From positions 496,001 to 560,000 of the forward strand of contig NZ_CP037864.1 of assembly GCF_004353845.1 (NCBI RefSeq): a DNA stretch of 64,000 nucleotides. The letters are read 5' to 3'. The stretch comes from Citrobacter arsenatis. Its GTDB lineage: Bacteria > Pseudomonadota > Gammaproteobacteria > Enterobacterales > Enterobacteriaceae. Position 1 is the first letter of the stretch. Every line of letters begins with the position of its first letter. Positions 1 to 8,456 of the stretch are shown here, piece after piece. Under the pieces are notes generated by a model that was not told where the DNA came from, made no database searches, and saw only the letters and a program-made list of their open reading frames with translations. The position numbers and the translations under genes are program-made.

Positions 1-1214
1 TATGGATGGTAAGCACCGCGGCGAAAGTCTGGGTACCTTTTTCAACCTTCTTATTTGGTGCAGACATGACGCAGCACTGGCGTATCGCGGGGCTTGAGCC
101 TACTCAGGTCGTAGGGCTGCTGGCCGTAGGCTGGATGATTCTGGTGACCTGCGTAGCCTCTCGGGGGATTAATAAAATTGCCCGTATTACGGCTGTAGGC
201 GGAATTGCTGTAATGTGTCTTAATTTGGTTCTGTTGTTAGTGAGTGTCGCTATTTTGTTATTAACAGGTGGCCACTTTGCACAGGATATTAATTTTATCT
301 CCTCGCCTAATCCAGGATATCAGTCCGGTCTGGCAATGTTGTCATTTGTTGTATTTGCCATTTTTGCTTACGGTGGAATAGAAGCCGTGGGTGGATTAGT
401 TGATAAAACAGAAAAGCCAGAGAAGAACTTTGCGAAAGGTATTGTCTTTGCCGCGATTGTCATTTCTGTTGGTTATTCACTGGCCATCTTTTTATGGGGC
501 GTTAGCACCAACTGGCAACAAGTATTAAGCAATAGCTCGGTTAACCTCGGGAATATTACCTATATCCTGATGAAAAGCCTCGGGATGACGTTAGGTAACG
601 CGCTGCATCTTTCCCCTGAAACCGCGATGGCGATGGGGGTGTGGTTCGCGCGTATCACCGGACTTTCGATGTTCCTTGCCTATACCGGTGCTTTTTTCAC
701 GCTCAGCTACTCGCCGCTGAAAGCGATTATTCAGGGAACGCCGAAGGCATTGTGGCCCGCGCCGATGACCAAACTGAATGCGGTGGGGATGCCAACGACG
801 GCAATGTGGTTGCAGTGCCTGCTGGTGAGCCTCTTTATCCTGCTGGTTTCGTTTGGCGGTGATACAGCTTCAGCGTTCTATAACAAACTGACCCTGATGG
901 CGAACGTCTCGATGACGCTGCCGTATCTGTTCCTCGCGCTGGCGTTTCCGTTCTTTAAAGCCCGCACGGGTCTGGAAAGACCGTTTGTGGTCTTTAAAAC
1001 CCGGACCGCGACGTTACTGGCAACCGGCGTGGTCGTACTGGTGGTGACGTTTGCCAACGTGTTCACCATCATCCAGCCGGTGATTGAAGCCGGGGACTGG
1101 AACAGCGCATTGTGGATGACCGGCGGCCCGATCTTCTTCTCGCTGCTGGCGATGGCGATTTATCAGAACTACAGCCGCCGCATGGCCAACGAGCCTGAGT
1201 GGGCGGTGGAATAA
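1..1214 (+). CDS. yjeM: YjeM, APC-family amino acid/polyamine transporter (5' truncated by window edge)
   Basis: Inner-membrane permease of the amino acid-polyamine-organocation superfamily; substrate not established. The frame is open from the left edge (codon phase begins at base 3), so the ATG at 6 is internal: E. coli YjeM is about 500 residues as I recall and this fragment aligns to roughly its last 400. Repeated hydrophobic segments are visible throughout, for example around the runs AVMCLNLVLLLVS and MLSFVVFAIFAYGGIEAVGG, the latter typical of the APC fold. The gene is convergent with mscM and is followed by a REP palindrome. Confidence 0.95.
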   Translation, partial: WMVSTAAKVWVPFSTFLFGADMTQHWRIAGLEPTQVVGLLAVGWMILVTCVASRGINKIARITAVGGIAVMCLNLVLLLVSVAILLLTGGHFAQDINFISSPNPGYQSGLAMLSFVVFAIFAYGGIEAVGGLVDKTEKPEKNFAKGIVFAAIVISVGYSLAIFLWGVSTNWQQVLSNSSVNLGNITYILMKSLGMTLGNALHLSPETAMAMGVWFARITGLSMFLAYTGAFFTLSYSPLKAIIQGTPKALWPAPMTKLNAVGMPTTAMWLQCLLVSLFILLVSFGGDTASAFYNKLTLMANVSMTLPYLFLALAFPFFKARTGLERPFVVFKTRTATLLATGVVVLVVTFANVFTIIQPVIEAGDWNSALWMTGGPIFFSLLAMAIYQNYSRRMANEPEWAVE

Positions 1215-1220
1215 ACAACC

Positions 1221-1288
1221 CGCCTAATCCGGCCTACAAAGGAGCATCTCCGTAGGCCGGATTAGACCCAATGGGTCGTCATCCGGCA
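1221..1288. repeat. REP/BIME palindromic element between yjeM and mscM
   Basis: CGCCTAATCCGGCCTAC (1221-1237) faces GTAGGCCGGATTAG (1252-1265), an inverted pair of REP units, followed by the REP-like end ATCCGGCATTT. It lies between convergent genes, where such elements commonly act as transcript 3' ends. Confidence 0.85.
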
Positions 1289-1308
1289 TTTCTTGCTGGG
1301 CTCATGCG

Positions 1309-4300
1309 CTACAAACTTCCCGCCGGGCGACTGCCTCTGCCTGCAGAACTTAACGTTCTCCCCGTTTGCTTACCGCCGAGGCTTTCCAGACGCATCTGGA
1401 ACGGTGGGAACGGCATATCAATACCGTGCTCGCGGAAGCCTGCCAGAATCAACTGATGGATCTCGTGGCGTAGCGGCATACGATGCCCCATCTCAGCAGC
1501 ATAAATACGCAGTTCGAAGATTTGAATCCCCTGCTGCAGGTCAACCAGGAAGACTTCTGGCGCCGGGTTATCGATAACCAACGAGCAGCGGTGCGCGGCA
1601 GTCAGCAGGATTTGTGTAACCTCCTCGCTGTTAGCCTCCGATGGTGCCGGGATGGTTAACACCACACGGGTGACCGAATCGGACAGCGACCAGTTGATAA
1701 ACTGTTCGGTGATAAAGGCCTTATTGGGCACGATGATCTCTTTGCGGTCCCAGTCGCTAATGGTGGTGGCGCGGGTATTAATTTTCGTCACGCTACCGGT
1801 AAGATCGCGAATCGTTACCGTGTCGCCAATGCGGATTGGTTTTTCAAACAGGATAATCAGACCGGAAATAAAGTTGGCGAAGATCTCCTGCAAGCCAAAG
1901 CCCAGACCAACACCGAGAGCCGCTACCAGCCATTGCAGTTTGGACCACTCAATCCCGATCATCGAGAAGCCAACCAGACCGCCAATCAGCATCAGAAGAT
2001 ACTTGGTGATGGTGGTGATGGCGTAACCGGTTCCGGGGGTTAAATCCAGATGTTGCAGCAGCGCCAGTTCCAGCAACGCGGGCAGGTTGCGTACTAACTG
2101 GGTGGTAATGATAAACACCAGAATTGCGATGAGCACCGCGCCCAGCGTTATTGGCTCTAAGCTTTCCACGCCCTGTACCGTGGAGGTCACATCCCATAGC
2201 GAGATGTTTTCCAGGAAGCCGAAAGCGGAATGAATTTCTGACCACAACACAATGACCGAGAGCAGGGCGATAAGCATCAGGATAGAGCGCACCAGGCGCA
2301 ACGATTGCGCGCTGATAGCATCCAGATCCACTTCGCTTTCATCAACATCAATTGCGCCTTCAAGACTGGTGGAATGCGGCGGTTCTTCTTCGCCCCGCGC
2401 GCGCTGCGCCAGCATTTCGGCGCGTCGATGCTTGGCGCGGTCAAACGCCAGACGGCGGCGCTGAATCAGCATCCAACGGCGGATAACGTGATACACCACC
2501 AGTAATAAGAACCAAATCGCCACGGACGTTTCCAGACGCGCCAGCAAGGCTTGTGACGTAGCAAGATAACCCACAGCTGCGGCGAGAATAGCAATCAGCG
2601 GCGCGCCCATCAGCATATTCCACAACATGCTGTTGACCATGTTATCGCTGTTGCCTTCTTTATCGAGGTACAGCGGTATCCCGGCGCGTTTCAGGCTCAG
2701 GGTCACGACCGCCAGCGCACCGCAAATCAGAATAAAGCACAGACGTCCCAATGAGGCGGAGAATTCCCGGTCATTGAGGTTATCAAACATAATCACCGCC
2801 ATGATCAGCGGGACAATCAGCCCGATGCTCATCAGGTAATAATGCATGGCTTTCGCAACGCGATTCCGCGGCCAGCCAAAGTGGGCAATGAACAGACCGT
2901 TGGGGCGTGCAAAGGTGGCGCAAATCATTACCGCCCACAGCATGGGCACCGTGGCGGTAACGCCATCACCGATAGCGACAGCCAACGGATAAGGCCAGGC
3001 TTCCTGAAGTCCGTAACCGAGCGTTGCCCACAGCACCGGTAACGGCGAAGCCACGAGTATTGACCAGAATACCGTACGTATTGTCAGCCAGAAATGGTCT
3101 TGGGTGACTTTCCCTACCCGTGCTGATGAACGCTCCAGAAAACGGGTGAAGTGTTTGCGTGACGAGAGGCTAAAGCCAACCAGTACCAATGCCGCGAAAA
3201 GCGGCAGCAGCGTTTCTTTGCTGGTCAGCATCATGATGCTGGCTTTGCCCAACTGATTAAACGTATCTAATGAGATCAGTCGCCGCAGATCCTGAACGAT
3301 GTCGACAGGCCAGGAGAGCGAGATAGGGCTAACGTCTGACGTCCAGAACAGATAGCGGTGCGTTGCTTCGTTGACCTCTTTTAGCGCATCCTCCAGTTGG
3401 CTGTTGGAGACTTTGAGCTTGGTCAGCTCAAGAATCAGCGTATCGCCGCCCTGTAATAAAGAGTTCAGCAGTTCGCGTTGGGTGCGTAGCTGGGCGTTGA
3501 GAATGCTGCTCTGTTCAGCGGTCAGCGGCTGTCCATCAACCTGATGAATCTGACGCAGTTGCGGCTGTTTGTTGAGGAGATCCTCATAGCGCATGCGGTG
3601 CACGCGAAGCTGCGCCATTTCGGTATCCAACTGCTGAGGCTTGGGCATTTCAGGTAGGCGGGATACCTGTGCTCGCAGCGCTTCTCCCAGCATATTCGAG
3701 ACCCCAAGCCACTGAGACTGCTCTCGCAGCGTATTCAATGCCTGACGAACCTGCAGCGTTTGGCTGGCGGCCTGACGCTGTTGCGAGGCGACCAGGTCCA
3801 TACGTTGCGCCTGCTGGTTTAAGGCCTGAGACAGCTCGCGGTTAACCTTGAACTGGTCGACAATACCTTCCGGCAGTCCCGCACTGTTTTCCGCCAGCAG
3901 TTCGGTGCTCTCCAGCGCTCGCTCCGCTTCACGCTGGCGCTGACTGTTGAGTTGGTTGCGTAATGCCTGCAGGTAAGCGTCGAGTTGTTGGCTCTGTTTT
4001 TCCGCCAGTTCGGAGCGCATACGCGCCAGTTCCTGGCGGTTATTGGCGGAAAGCTGCGCCAGCTCCAGCTCATCGACCTGGGCTTTAAGCTTGGCTGATT
4101 CAGCCTGCATCGCCTGATTTTGTGCGGAGTTGCCGTTGGCGGTACCAATACGACGCTCAAGCTCATTTAGCTGGCGGCGGGCATCGGTTTGCTGTTGAGG
4201 AAGCTGGCTTAACGAGTCGGCGATTTCCCGGGCGCGATCCTGCTCCTGCTGGGCCTGACGGCTTTTTTCCAACAGTTGGCTGCTGACCTGGAGGATCTCC

Positions 4301-4623
4301 TGGTTTAACGCATCGGTAGTGAGCCCGGTTGGCACATTGCGCGGTTCATCGCGCAGGTTGCTAAGCTGCGCGCGTAATGTTGCGGACAGCTTGGGGAAGT
4401 TATCAATAACCTGCTGATATTGTTGGGCGCGCTCAAGAGAGCCTTTACGCTCCTCAAGGGCATTTAGCGCGGACTGGAGCGCCTCGACGGTTTCTGGCTG
4501 AGCGGGTTTTGCCGCTTTCGCTTGCTCCAGTTCCTGGGTGAGTTGTTTGGCATCGGGGGCCGTCGCAGCGTACGCCCCCAGGCTGAGGCACCAGGCCATC
4601 AGAAAAGTGATAATCAGGCGCAC
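1309..4623 (-). CDS. mscM: MscM, miniconductance mechanosensitive channel (YjeP)
   Basis: Large MscS-family channel that opens under membrane tension and releases solutes on hypo-osmotic shock. At 1104 residues it matches the E. coli protein (about 1107). A signal peptide is visible (hydrophobic residues 3-17, AYA before the mature end), followed by a long glutamine-rich coiled-coil periplasmic domain to about residue 460, a block of transmembrane helices, and the pore-lining MscS signature beginning at residue 904 (GVGLGFGLQEIFANFISGL). Translation starts 17 nt after the psd stop codon, so the two genes form an operon. The psd-mscM pair is reported to be envelope-stress controlled in E. coli; I did not find a convincing promoter in the gap. 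Confidence 0.96.
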   Translation of the reverse strand: MRLIITFLMAWCLSLGAYAATAPDAKQLTQELEQAKAAKPAQPETVEALQSALNALEERKGSLERAQQYQQVIDNFPKLSATLRAQLSNLRDEPRNVPTGLTTDALNQEILQVSSQLLEKSRQAQQEQDRAREIADSLSQLPQQQTDARRQLNELERRIGTANGNSAQNQAMQAESAKLKAQVDELELAQLSANNRQELARMRSELAEKQSQQLDAYLQALRNQLNSQRQREAERALESTELLAENSAGLPEGIVDQFKVNRELSQALNQQAQRMDLVASQQRQAASQTLQVRQALNTLREQSQWLGVSNMLGEALRAQVSRLPEMPKPQQLDTEMAQLRVHRMRYEDLLNKQPQLRQIHQVDGQPLTAEQSSILNAQLRTQRELLNSLLQGGDTLILELTKLKVSNSQLEDALKEVNEATHRYLFWTSDVSPISLSWPVDIVQDLRRLISLDTFNQLGKASIMMLTSKETLLPLFAALVLVGFSLSSRKHFTRFLERSSARVGKVTQDHFWLTIRTVFWSILVASPLPVLWATLGYGLQEAWPYPLAVAIGDGVTATVPMLWAVMICATFARPNGLFIAHFGWPRNRVAKAMHYYLMSIGLIVPLIMAVIMFDNLNDREFSASLGRLCFILICGALAVVTLSLKRAGIPLYLDKEGNSDNMVNSMLWNMLMGAPLIAILAAAVGYLATSQALLARLETSVAIWFLLLVVYHVIRRWMLIQRRRLAFDRAKHRRAEMLAQRARGEEEPPHSTSLEGAIDVDESEVDLDAISAQSLRLVRSILMLIALLSVIVLWSEIHSAFGFLENISLWDVTSTVQGVESLEPITLGAVLIAILVFIITTQLVRNLPALLELALLQHLDLTPGTGYAITTITKYLLMLIGGLVGFSMIGIEWSKLQWLVAALGVGLGFGLQEIFANFISGLIILFEKPIRIGDTVTIRDLTGSVTKINTRATTISDWDRKEIIVPNKAFITEQFINWSLSDSVTRVVLTIPAPSEANSEEVTQILLTAAHRCSLVIDNPAPEVFLVDLQQGIQIFELRIYAAEMGHRMPLRHEIHQLILAGFREHGIDMPFPPFQMRLESLGGKQTGRTLSSAGRGSRPAGSL

Positions 4624-4640
4624 AGCAGCGATTCCTATGT

Positions 4641-5609
4641 TTAACTTTCGTCTTTTTTGTCGTCAACCAACGGGCTGGCGTCGTGTTCAGCTTCGATCTC
4701 TTCTTTCGCCAGCGGGGCCGGTTCTGCCTCTGGCGTCACGAAAGTCTCGGTCGAGATGGCCATTGGCTGGCCGATTTTGGTCACCGAAAGATCCTGCAAC
4801 TGCTCAACCAGGTTAACTTTGTCAGGCGCGAACAGGTTGATAACAGTGGAACCGAGCTTAAAGCGGCCCATTTCCTGACCTTTCAGCAGCGCCACCGACC
4901 CTTCGCTTTCGCCTTCCGGCCAGGTCCAGCGTTTGATGACGCCTTCACGCGGTGGGGTAATGGTGCCAGCCCAAGCGGTTTCAATACTACCGACGATAGT
5001 CGCGCCGACCAGAATCTGTACCATCGGGCCAAATTCGGTATCAAACAGGCAGATTACGCGTTCGTTTCGTGCAAACAGGTTCGGAACGTTTTGCGCAGTC
5101 AGGATGTTTACAGAGAAAAGATCGCCTGGTACGTACATCATCTCACGCAGGATACCGTTACACGGCATATGTACACGGTGGTAATCGCGTGGAGACAAGT
5201 AAGTGGTCACAAACGTACCATTGCGGAATTTGTCCGCCATCTGGTAGTTGCCAGCCAGCAGCGCTTCAAGCGTATAGCTGTGCCCTTTAGCCTGCAGCAG
5301 CTTGTCTTCTTCGATGTTGCCTAACTGGTTAATCACGCCGTCAGCAGGCATTACCAGTACGTTTGGATCGGTGTTAATCGGGCGCGCGTCGTCGCGCAGT
5401 GGGCGAACAAAGAAATCGTTAAAGGTGCGATAGCTTGCAGTGTCCGGCTTTTGCGCCTCTTTCATATCGACCTTGTAGTATTTCACGAACAGATCGATAA
5501 CCAGTTTAGTCAGCCATCCCGCTCGTTTGCTCGCACCCCAGCCCGCCAGGCGAGTGAGCCATAGTTTCGGCAGAATGTATTGTAGCGAAAGCTTAAATGA
5601 GTTTAACAA
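4641..5609 (-). CDS. psd: Phosphatidylserine decarboxylase proenzyme
   Basis: Decarboxylates phosphatidylserine to phosphatidylethanolamine at the inner membrane. The protein cleaves itself at an LGST motif, here L252-G253-S254-T255, so that Ser254 becomes the pyruvoyl cofactor of the alpha chain; the residues needed for cleavage, D90 and H147, are also present. Length is 322 residues, as in the family. The start codon is TTG (5607-5609) with a GGAGG ribosome site five bases upstream. The C-terminal tail is acidic and variable. It lies first in psd-mscM, 92 nt downstream of rsgA. Confidence 0.97.
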   Translation of the reverse strand: MLNSFKLSLQYILPKLWLTRLAGWGASKRAGWLTKLVIDLFVKYYKVDMKEAQKPDTASYRTFNDFFVRPLRDDARPINTDPNVLVMPADGVINQLGNIEEDKLLQAKGHSYTLEALLAGNYQMADKFRNGTFVTTYLSPRDYHRVHMPCNGILREMMYVPGDLFSVNILTAQNVPNLFARNERVICLFDTEFGPMVQILVGATIVGSIETAWAGTITPPREGVIKRWTWPEGESEGSVALLKGQEMGRFKLGSTVINLFAPDKVNLVEQLQDLSVTKIGQPMAISTETFVTPEAEPAPLAKEEIEAEHDASPLVDDKKDES

Positions 5610-5637
5610 GGTAGCCTCCAGGCCATAATTTGTTCCC

Positions 5638-5659
5638 GATCCGGCATACGGGCCGGATC
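5638..5659. repeat. Perfect hairpin between rsgA and psd
   Basis: GATCCGGC (5638-5645) and GCCGGATC (5652-5659) form an uninterrupted 8-bp inverted repeat with a six-base loop. On the transcribed minus strand no T-run follows, so it is not a typical terminator; it may mark or stabilise an mRNA end between rsgA and psd. Confidence 0.6.
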
Positions 5660-5701
5660 CTGAAAAAAGGGGGACGATTCTAGCGATGCTTAGCTTAGTT
5701 G

Positions 5702-6754
5702 TCAGTTGTCTGTATCAGAAAAGTTTTTACGCGTTTTTACCTGCGCCATGCTTTCCAGGATGCGGTGATAGTTTTCAAACCGGGTTTCGGCTATGGCCCC
5801 TTTTTCAACAGCCTCACGGATAGCGCAGCCTGGATCGGTATCATGCTTGCAGTCGCGGTATTTGCAATGGCCCAGGTAGTCATGGAATTCGACAAAGCCA
5901 TGCGTGATTTGTTCCGGCTCCAAATGCCATAGCCCGAACTCACGTACGCCAGGGGAGTCGATAACGTCGCCGCCGTGCGGGAAGTGATACAAACGAGAAG
6001 CCGTGGTAGTGTGCTGCCCAAGTCCGGAGTTATCGGAGACATCGTTAGTCAGGATCTCTTCCTGCAGGCCGAGAAGATTATTGAGCAGGCTGGATTTTCC
6101 TACGCCAGACTGACCGGCGAAAATGCTGATGCGATCGGTTAATGCTTCTTCAAGCGGCTTCAGGCCGTCTTTAGTGCGGCTTGATACCATCAACACGCGA
6201 TAGCCAATGTTGCGATAGATATCCATCTGTTCGTTAACGAAGGCCATGCCTTCTTCATCCAGCAGATCGATCTTATTCAGTACGATAATCGGTTCGACGT
6301 GTAGCGTTTCGCAGGCTACCAGATACCGGTCGATAATATTGAGTGACAGCTCGGGTAAGATGGCTGAGACAATAACGATCTGGTTGATGTTGGCGGCAAT
6401 GGGCTTTACCCCGTCGTAAAAGTCGGGACGCGTTAGTACCGAGGTACGCTCGTGTACCGCCTCAACGATGCCTTTGACATTCACGCCTTCTGCTGCCGCT
6501 TTACCCGGACGCCAGACCACGCGATCGCCGGTAACCAGCGAGCGAATTGTACGGCGGATGTTGCAGCGGTGAATCTCACCGTCAGCAGATTCCACGTCGG
6601 CATGCATGCCAAAACGGCTGATAACGATGCCTTCAGCGGTTTCGCCAAACAGGTTGTCGTCGTAGTCTGGCTTCTCCGCGGACGTTTTCAGACGACGCTG
6701 GTGATTGGCGTTCACACGGCGCTGTTGGCCTTTGGAGAGTTTATTCTTACTCAA
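5702..6754 (-). CDS. rsgA: RsgA, small-subunit ribosome biogenesis GTPase
   Basis: Circularly permuted GTPase that acts late in 30S subunit maturation and is stimulated by the ribosome. An OB-fold N-terminal domain is followed by the permuted GTPase motifs in the order NKxD (LNKIDLL), then the P-loop GQSGVGKSSLLN, then DSPG, and a C-terminal Cys/His zinc knuckle (GHCKYRDCKHDTDPGC). I chose the TTG start at 6754: it gives 350 residues beginning with MSKNKLSKGQQ, the length of the E. coli protein, and has AGGAG nine bases upstream. An in-frame ATG further upstream would add unrelated residues. It is divergent from orn. Confidence 0.96.
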   Translation of the reverse strand: MSKNKLSKGQQRRVNANHQRRLKTSAEKPDYDDNLFGETAEGIVISRFGMHADVESADGEIHRCNIRRTIRSLVTGDRVVWRPGKAAAEGVNVKGIVEAVHERTSVLTRPDFYDGVKPIAANINQIVIVSAILPELSLNIIDRYLVACETLHVEPIIVLNKIDLLDEEGMAFVNEQMDIYRNIGYRVLMVSSRTKDGLKPLEEALTDRISIFAGQSGVGKSSLLNNLLGLQEEILTNDVSDNSGLGQHTTTASRLYHFPHGGDVIDSPGVREFGLWHLEPEQITHGFVEFHDYLGHCKYRDCKHDTDPGCAIREAVEKGAIAETRFENYHRILESMAQVKTRKNFSDTDN

Positions 6755-6859
6755 TCGGACTGGCTCCTGGTCGCCCATAATGGGCAAAACATTTATGATA
6801 CACACAATTTTAGAACAATGTAGTCACACTGAATGTGACGCTGAAGGGTGGAAAATAGC

Positions 6860-7405
6860 ATGAGTGCCAATGAAAACAACCTGATTTGGATCGATCTGGA
6901 GATGACAGGTCTGGATCCCGAGCGCGATCGCATTATTGAGATCGCCACGCTGGTGACGGATGCCAACCTGAATATTCTGGCTGAAGGACCGACAATTGCG
7001 GTGCACCAGTCCGACGAACAACTGGCATTAATGGATGACTGGAATGTACGTACGCATACCGGTAGCGGGCTGGTGGATCGCGTGAAGGCGAGCAACATGG
7101 GCGATCGCGAAGCTGAAATGGCCACGCTGGCTTTTTTGAAAGAGTGGGTTCCGGAAGGAAAATCACCTATCTGTGGCAACAGCATCGGTCAGGATCGTCG
7201 TTTCCTGTTTAAATACATGCCGGAATTGGAGGCGTATTTCCATTATCGCTATCTTGACGTCAGTACGCTCAAAGAATTGGCGCGTCGTTGGAAGCCGGAG
7301 ATCCTGGCTGGCTTCACCAAGCAGGGGACGCATCAGGCGATGGACGACATTCGTGAATCTGTTGCTGAGCTTGCTTACTATCGCGAACATTTTATTAAGC
7401 TTTGA
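6860..7405 (+). CDS. orn: Oligoribonuclease
   Basis: 3'-to-5' exonuclease that finishes RNA decay by degrading two- to five-nucleotide products, including pGpG; essential in E. coli. The DEDDh catalytic set is present: D12 and E14 (IDLEMTG), D112, H158 and D163. The start at 6860 gives 181 residues, the family length; an ATG four codons earlier is less likely. Divergent from rsgA with a 105-nt gap, and followed by a REP unit. Confidence 0.97.
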   Translation: MSANENNLIWIDLEMTGLDPERDRIIEIATLVTDANLNILAEGPTIAVHQSDEQLALMDDWNVRTHTGSGLVDRVKASNMGDREAEMATLAFLKEWVPEGKSPICGNSIGQDRRFLFKYMPELEAYFHYRYLDVSTLKELARRWKPEILAGFTKQGTHQAMDDIRESVAELAYYREHFIKL

Positions 7406-7416
7406 TTTTGTGGATT

Positions 7417-7448
7417 GCCGGGTGGCGGCTGCGCCTTACCCGGCCTAC
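7417..7448. repeat. REP palindrome downstream of orn
   Basis: GCCGGGTGGCGGCTGCGCC followed by TTACCCGGCCTAC is a REP-type imperfect palindrome directly after the orn stop codon, a likely 3' end of the orn transcript. Confidence 0.7.
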
Positions 7449-7558
7449 GAAAATCGTTCCTGCGAGCTTGCACTAAGTCAGGATTGTCGCTAAATTAAAC
7501 GACTTGCTGATAAATTCAGCACTTAAACGAAAAAACAAGAAAATCGCTTTTAGGGGGG

Positions 7559-7586
7559 TTGCAGCTAAACGGATTTCTCGTATAAT
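7559..7586 (+). promoter_or_regulatory. Sigma-70 promoter of the tRNA-Gly operon
   Basis: The -35 TTGCAG (7559-7564) and the perfect -10 TATAAT (7581-7586) are spaced by 16 bp and followed by the GC-rich discriminator GCGCCTCCC. That discriminator is typical of stringently controlled stable-RNA promoters. The first tRNA begins about 60 bases downstream. Confidence 0.85.
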
Positions 7587-7646
7587 GCGCCTCCCGTAAC
7601 GACAGAGAATTACGCGTTACGGCAGCAACAAAAGCAGTACAGATTT

Positions 7647-7722
<76 letters not shown>

Positions 7723-7750
7723 AAATTTGAAAATGCTTGTAAAGCACAGA

Positions 7751-7876
7751 CCACCAATCGCAGGATTTCGAATTGCGACAAGGCGGCAACTGAATGAGTC
7801 CTTAGGAGCTTACTGTAGTAAGTGACTCAGGCGAATGAGGGCAGCCAACGCAGTAGCGGTTCGAAAGACGAAGATT
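7751..7876 (+). repeat. ERIC-like repeat in the first glycine tRNA spacer
   Basis: This stretch follows the enterobacterial repetitive intergenic consensus: AAGGCGGCAA, then GAGTC...GGAGCTTAC, a short loop, GTAAGTGACTC, then CAGCCAACGCA. Its inner stems are CTTAC (7809-7813) with GTAAG (7818-7822) and GAGTC (7796-7800) with GACTC (7824-7828); a further hairpin pairs TCGCA (7758) with TGCGA (7774). Its length, about 126 bp, fits a full-size ERIC unit. Lying between tRNAs of one operon, it must be transcribed in the precursor. Confidence 0.82.
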
Positions 7877-7878
7877 AA

Positions 7879-7954
<76 letters not shown>

Positions 7955-7982
7955 AAATTTGAAAGTGTTTGTTAAGCACAGA

Positions 7983-8108
7983 CCACCAATCGCAGGATTT
8001 CGAATTGCGACAAGGCGGCAACTGAATGAGTCCTTAGGAGCTTACTGAAGTAAGTGAATCAGGTGAATGAAGGCAGCCAACGCAGTAGCGGTTCGAAAGA
8101 CGAAGATT
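7983..8108 (+). repeat. ERIC-like repeat in the second glycine tRNA spacer
   Basis: This is the same ERIC-type element as in the preceding spacer. The two 156-nt spacers differ at seven positions by my count, four of them in the central stem-loop and its flank. One change (GACTC to GAATC) removes a pair from the outer stem; another lies in the apical loop (TGTA to TGAA). Confidence 0.82.
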
Positions 8109-8110
8109 AA

Positions 8111-8186
<76 letters not shown>

Positions 8187-8206
8187 AATTCTTACCCCAA
8201 TAAAAA

Positions 8207-8455
8207 ATATCCACAACGAATAAACGCGTTGGGGACGTTTTGTTTCGTCATTGACATACTCTTGTAAACAGACTTATCCACAGGTTCAGGTATTATTCCT
8301 GGAATGCAAAGAACTTCGCTGGGTGAATAGTATCAATTTAACCACTTGAAATTATTGGTTTAATTATCATTTCAAATTGTTAATGCGATCACTTGACGAT
8401 TTTTTCCCTCTTGAATATCAATGTGTTTTTATTTTTATACACAAGCTGTGGATGA
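8207..8455. promoter_or_regulatory. datA: Cluster of DnaA boxes, probable datA locus
   Basis: This gene-free stretch between the glycine tRNA operon and queG holds a perfect DnaA box TTATCCACA (8274-8282), a TTATACACA box (8435-8443), TGTGGATGA on the other strand (8447-8455, one mismatch) and ATATCCACA (8207-8215, one mismatch). An IHF-like TATCAA-N4-TTT occurs at 8416-8428. In E. coli, datA, the site where DnaA-ATP is hydrolysed with IHF help to restrain re-initiation, occupies this same neighbourhood as I recall. The span from the perfect box to the last box is 182 bp, close to the size I remember for the functional E. coli core. Confidence 0.65.
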
Positions 8456-8456
8456 C

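Noticed and set aside
4683..5324. 213-codon open frame antisense to psd
   Set aside because: Shadow of psd, which has its pyruvoyl site and full family length on the other strand.
6755..6805. Longer N-terminus of RsgA from an upstream ATG
   Set aside because: The TTG at 6754 has a properly spaced AGGAG and gives the family length; the extension has no conserved sequence.
8187..8235. Terminator after the third glycine tRNA
   Set aside because: CCCCAA and TTGGGG can pair, but the loop is about 30 bases and the T-run is short; support is too weak to list.
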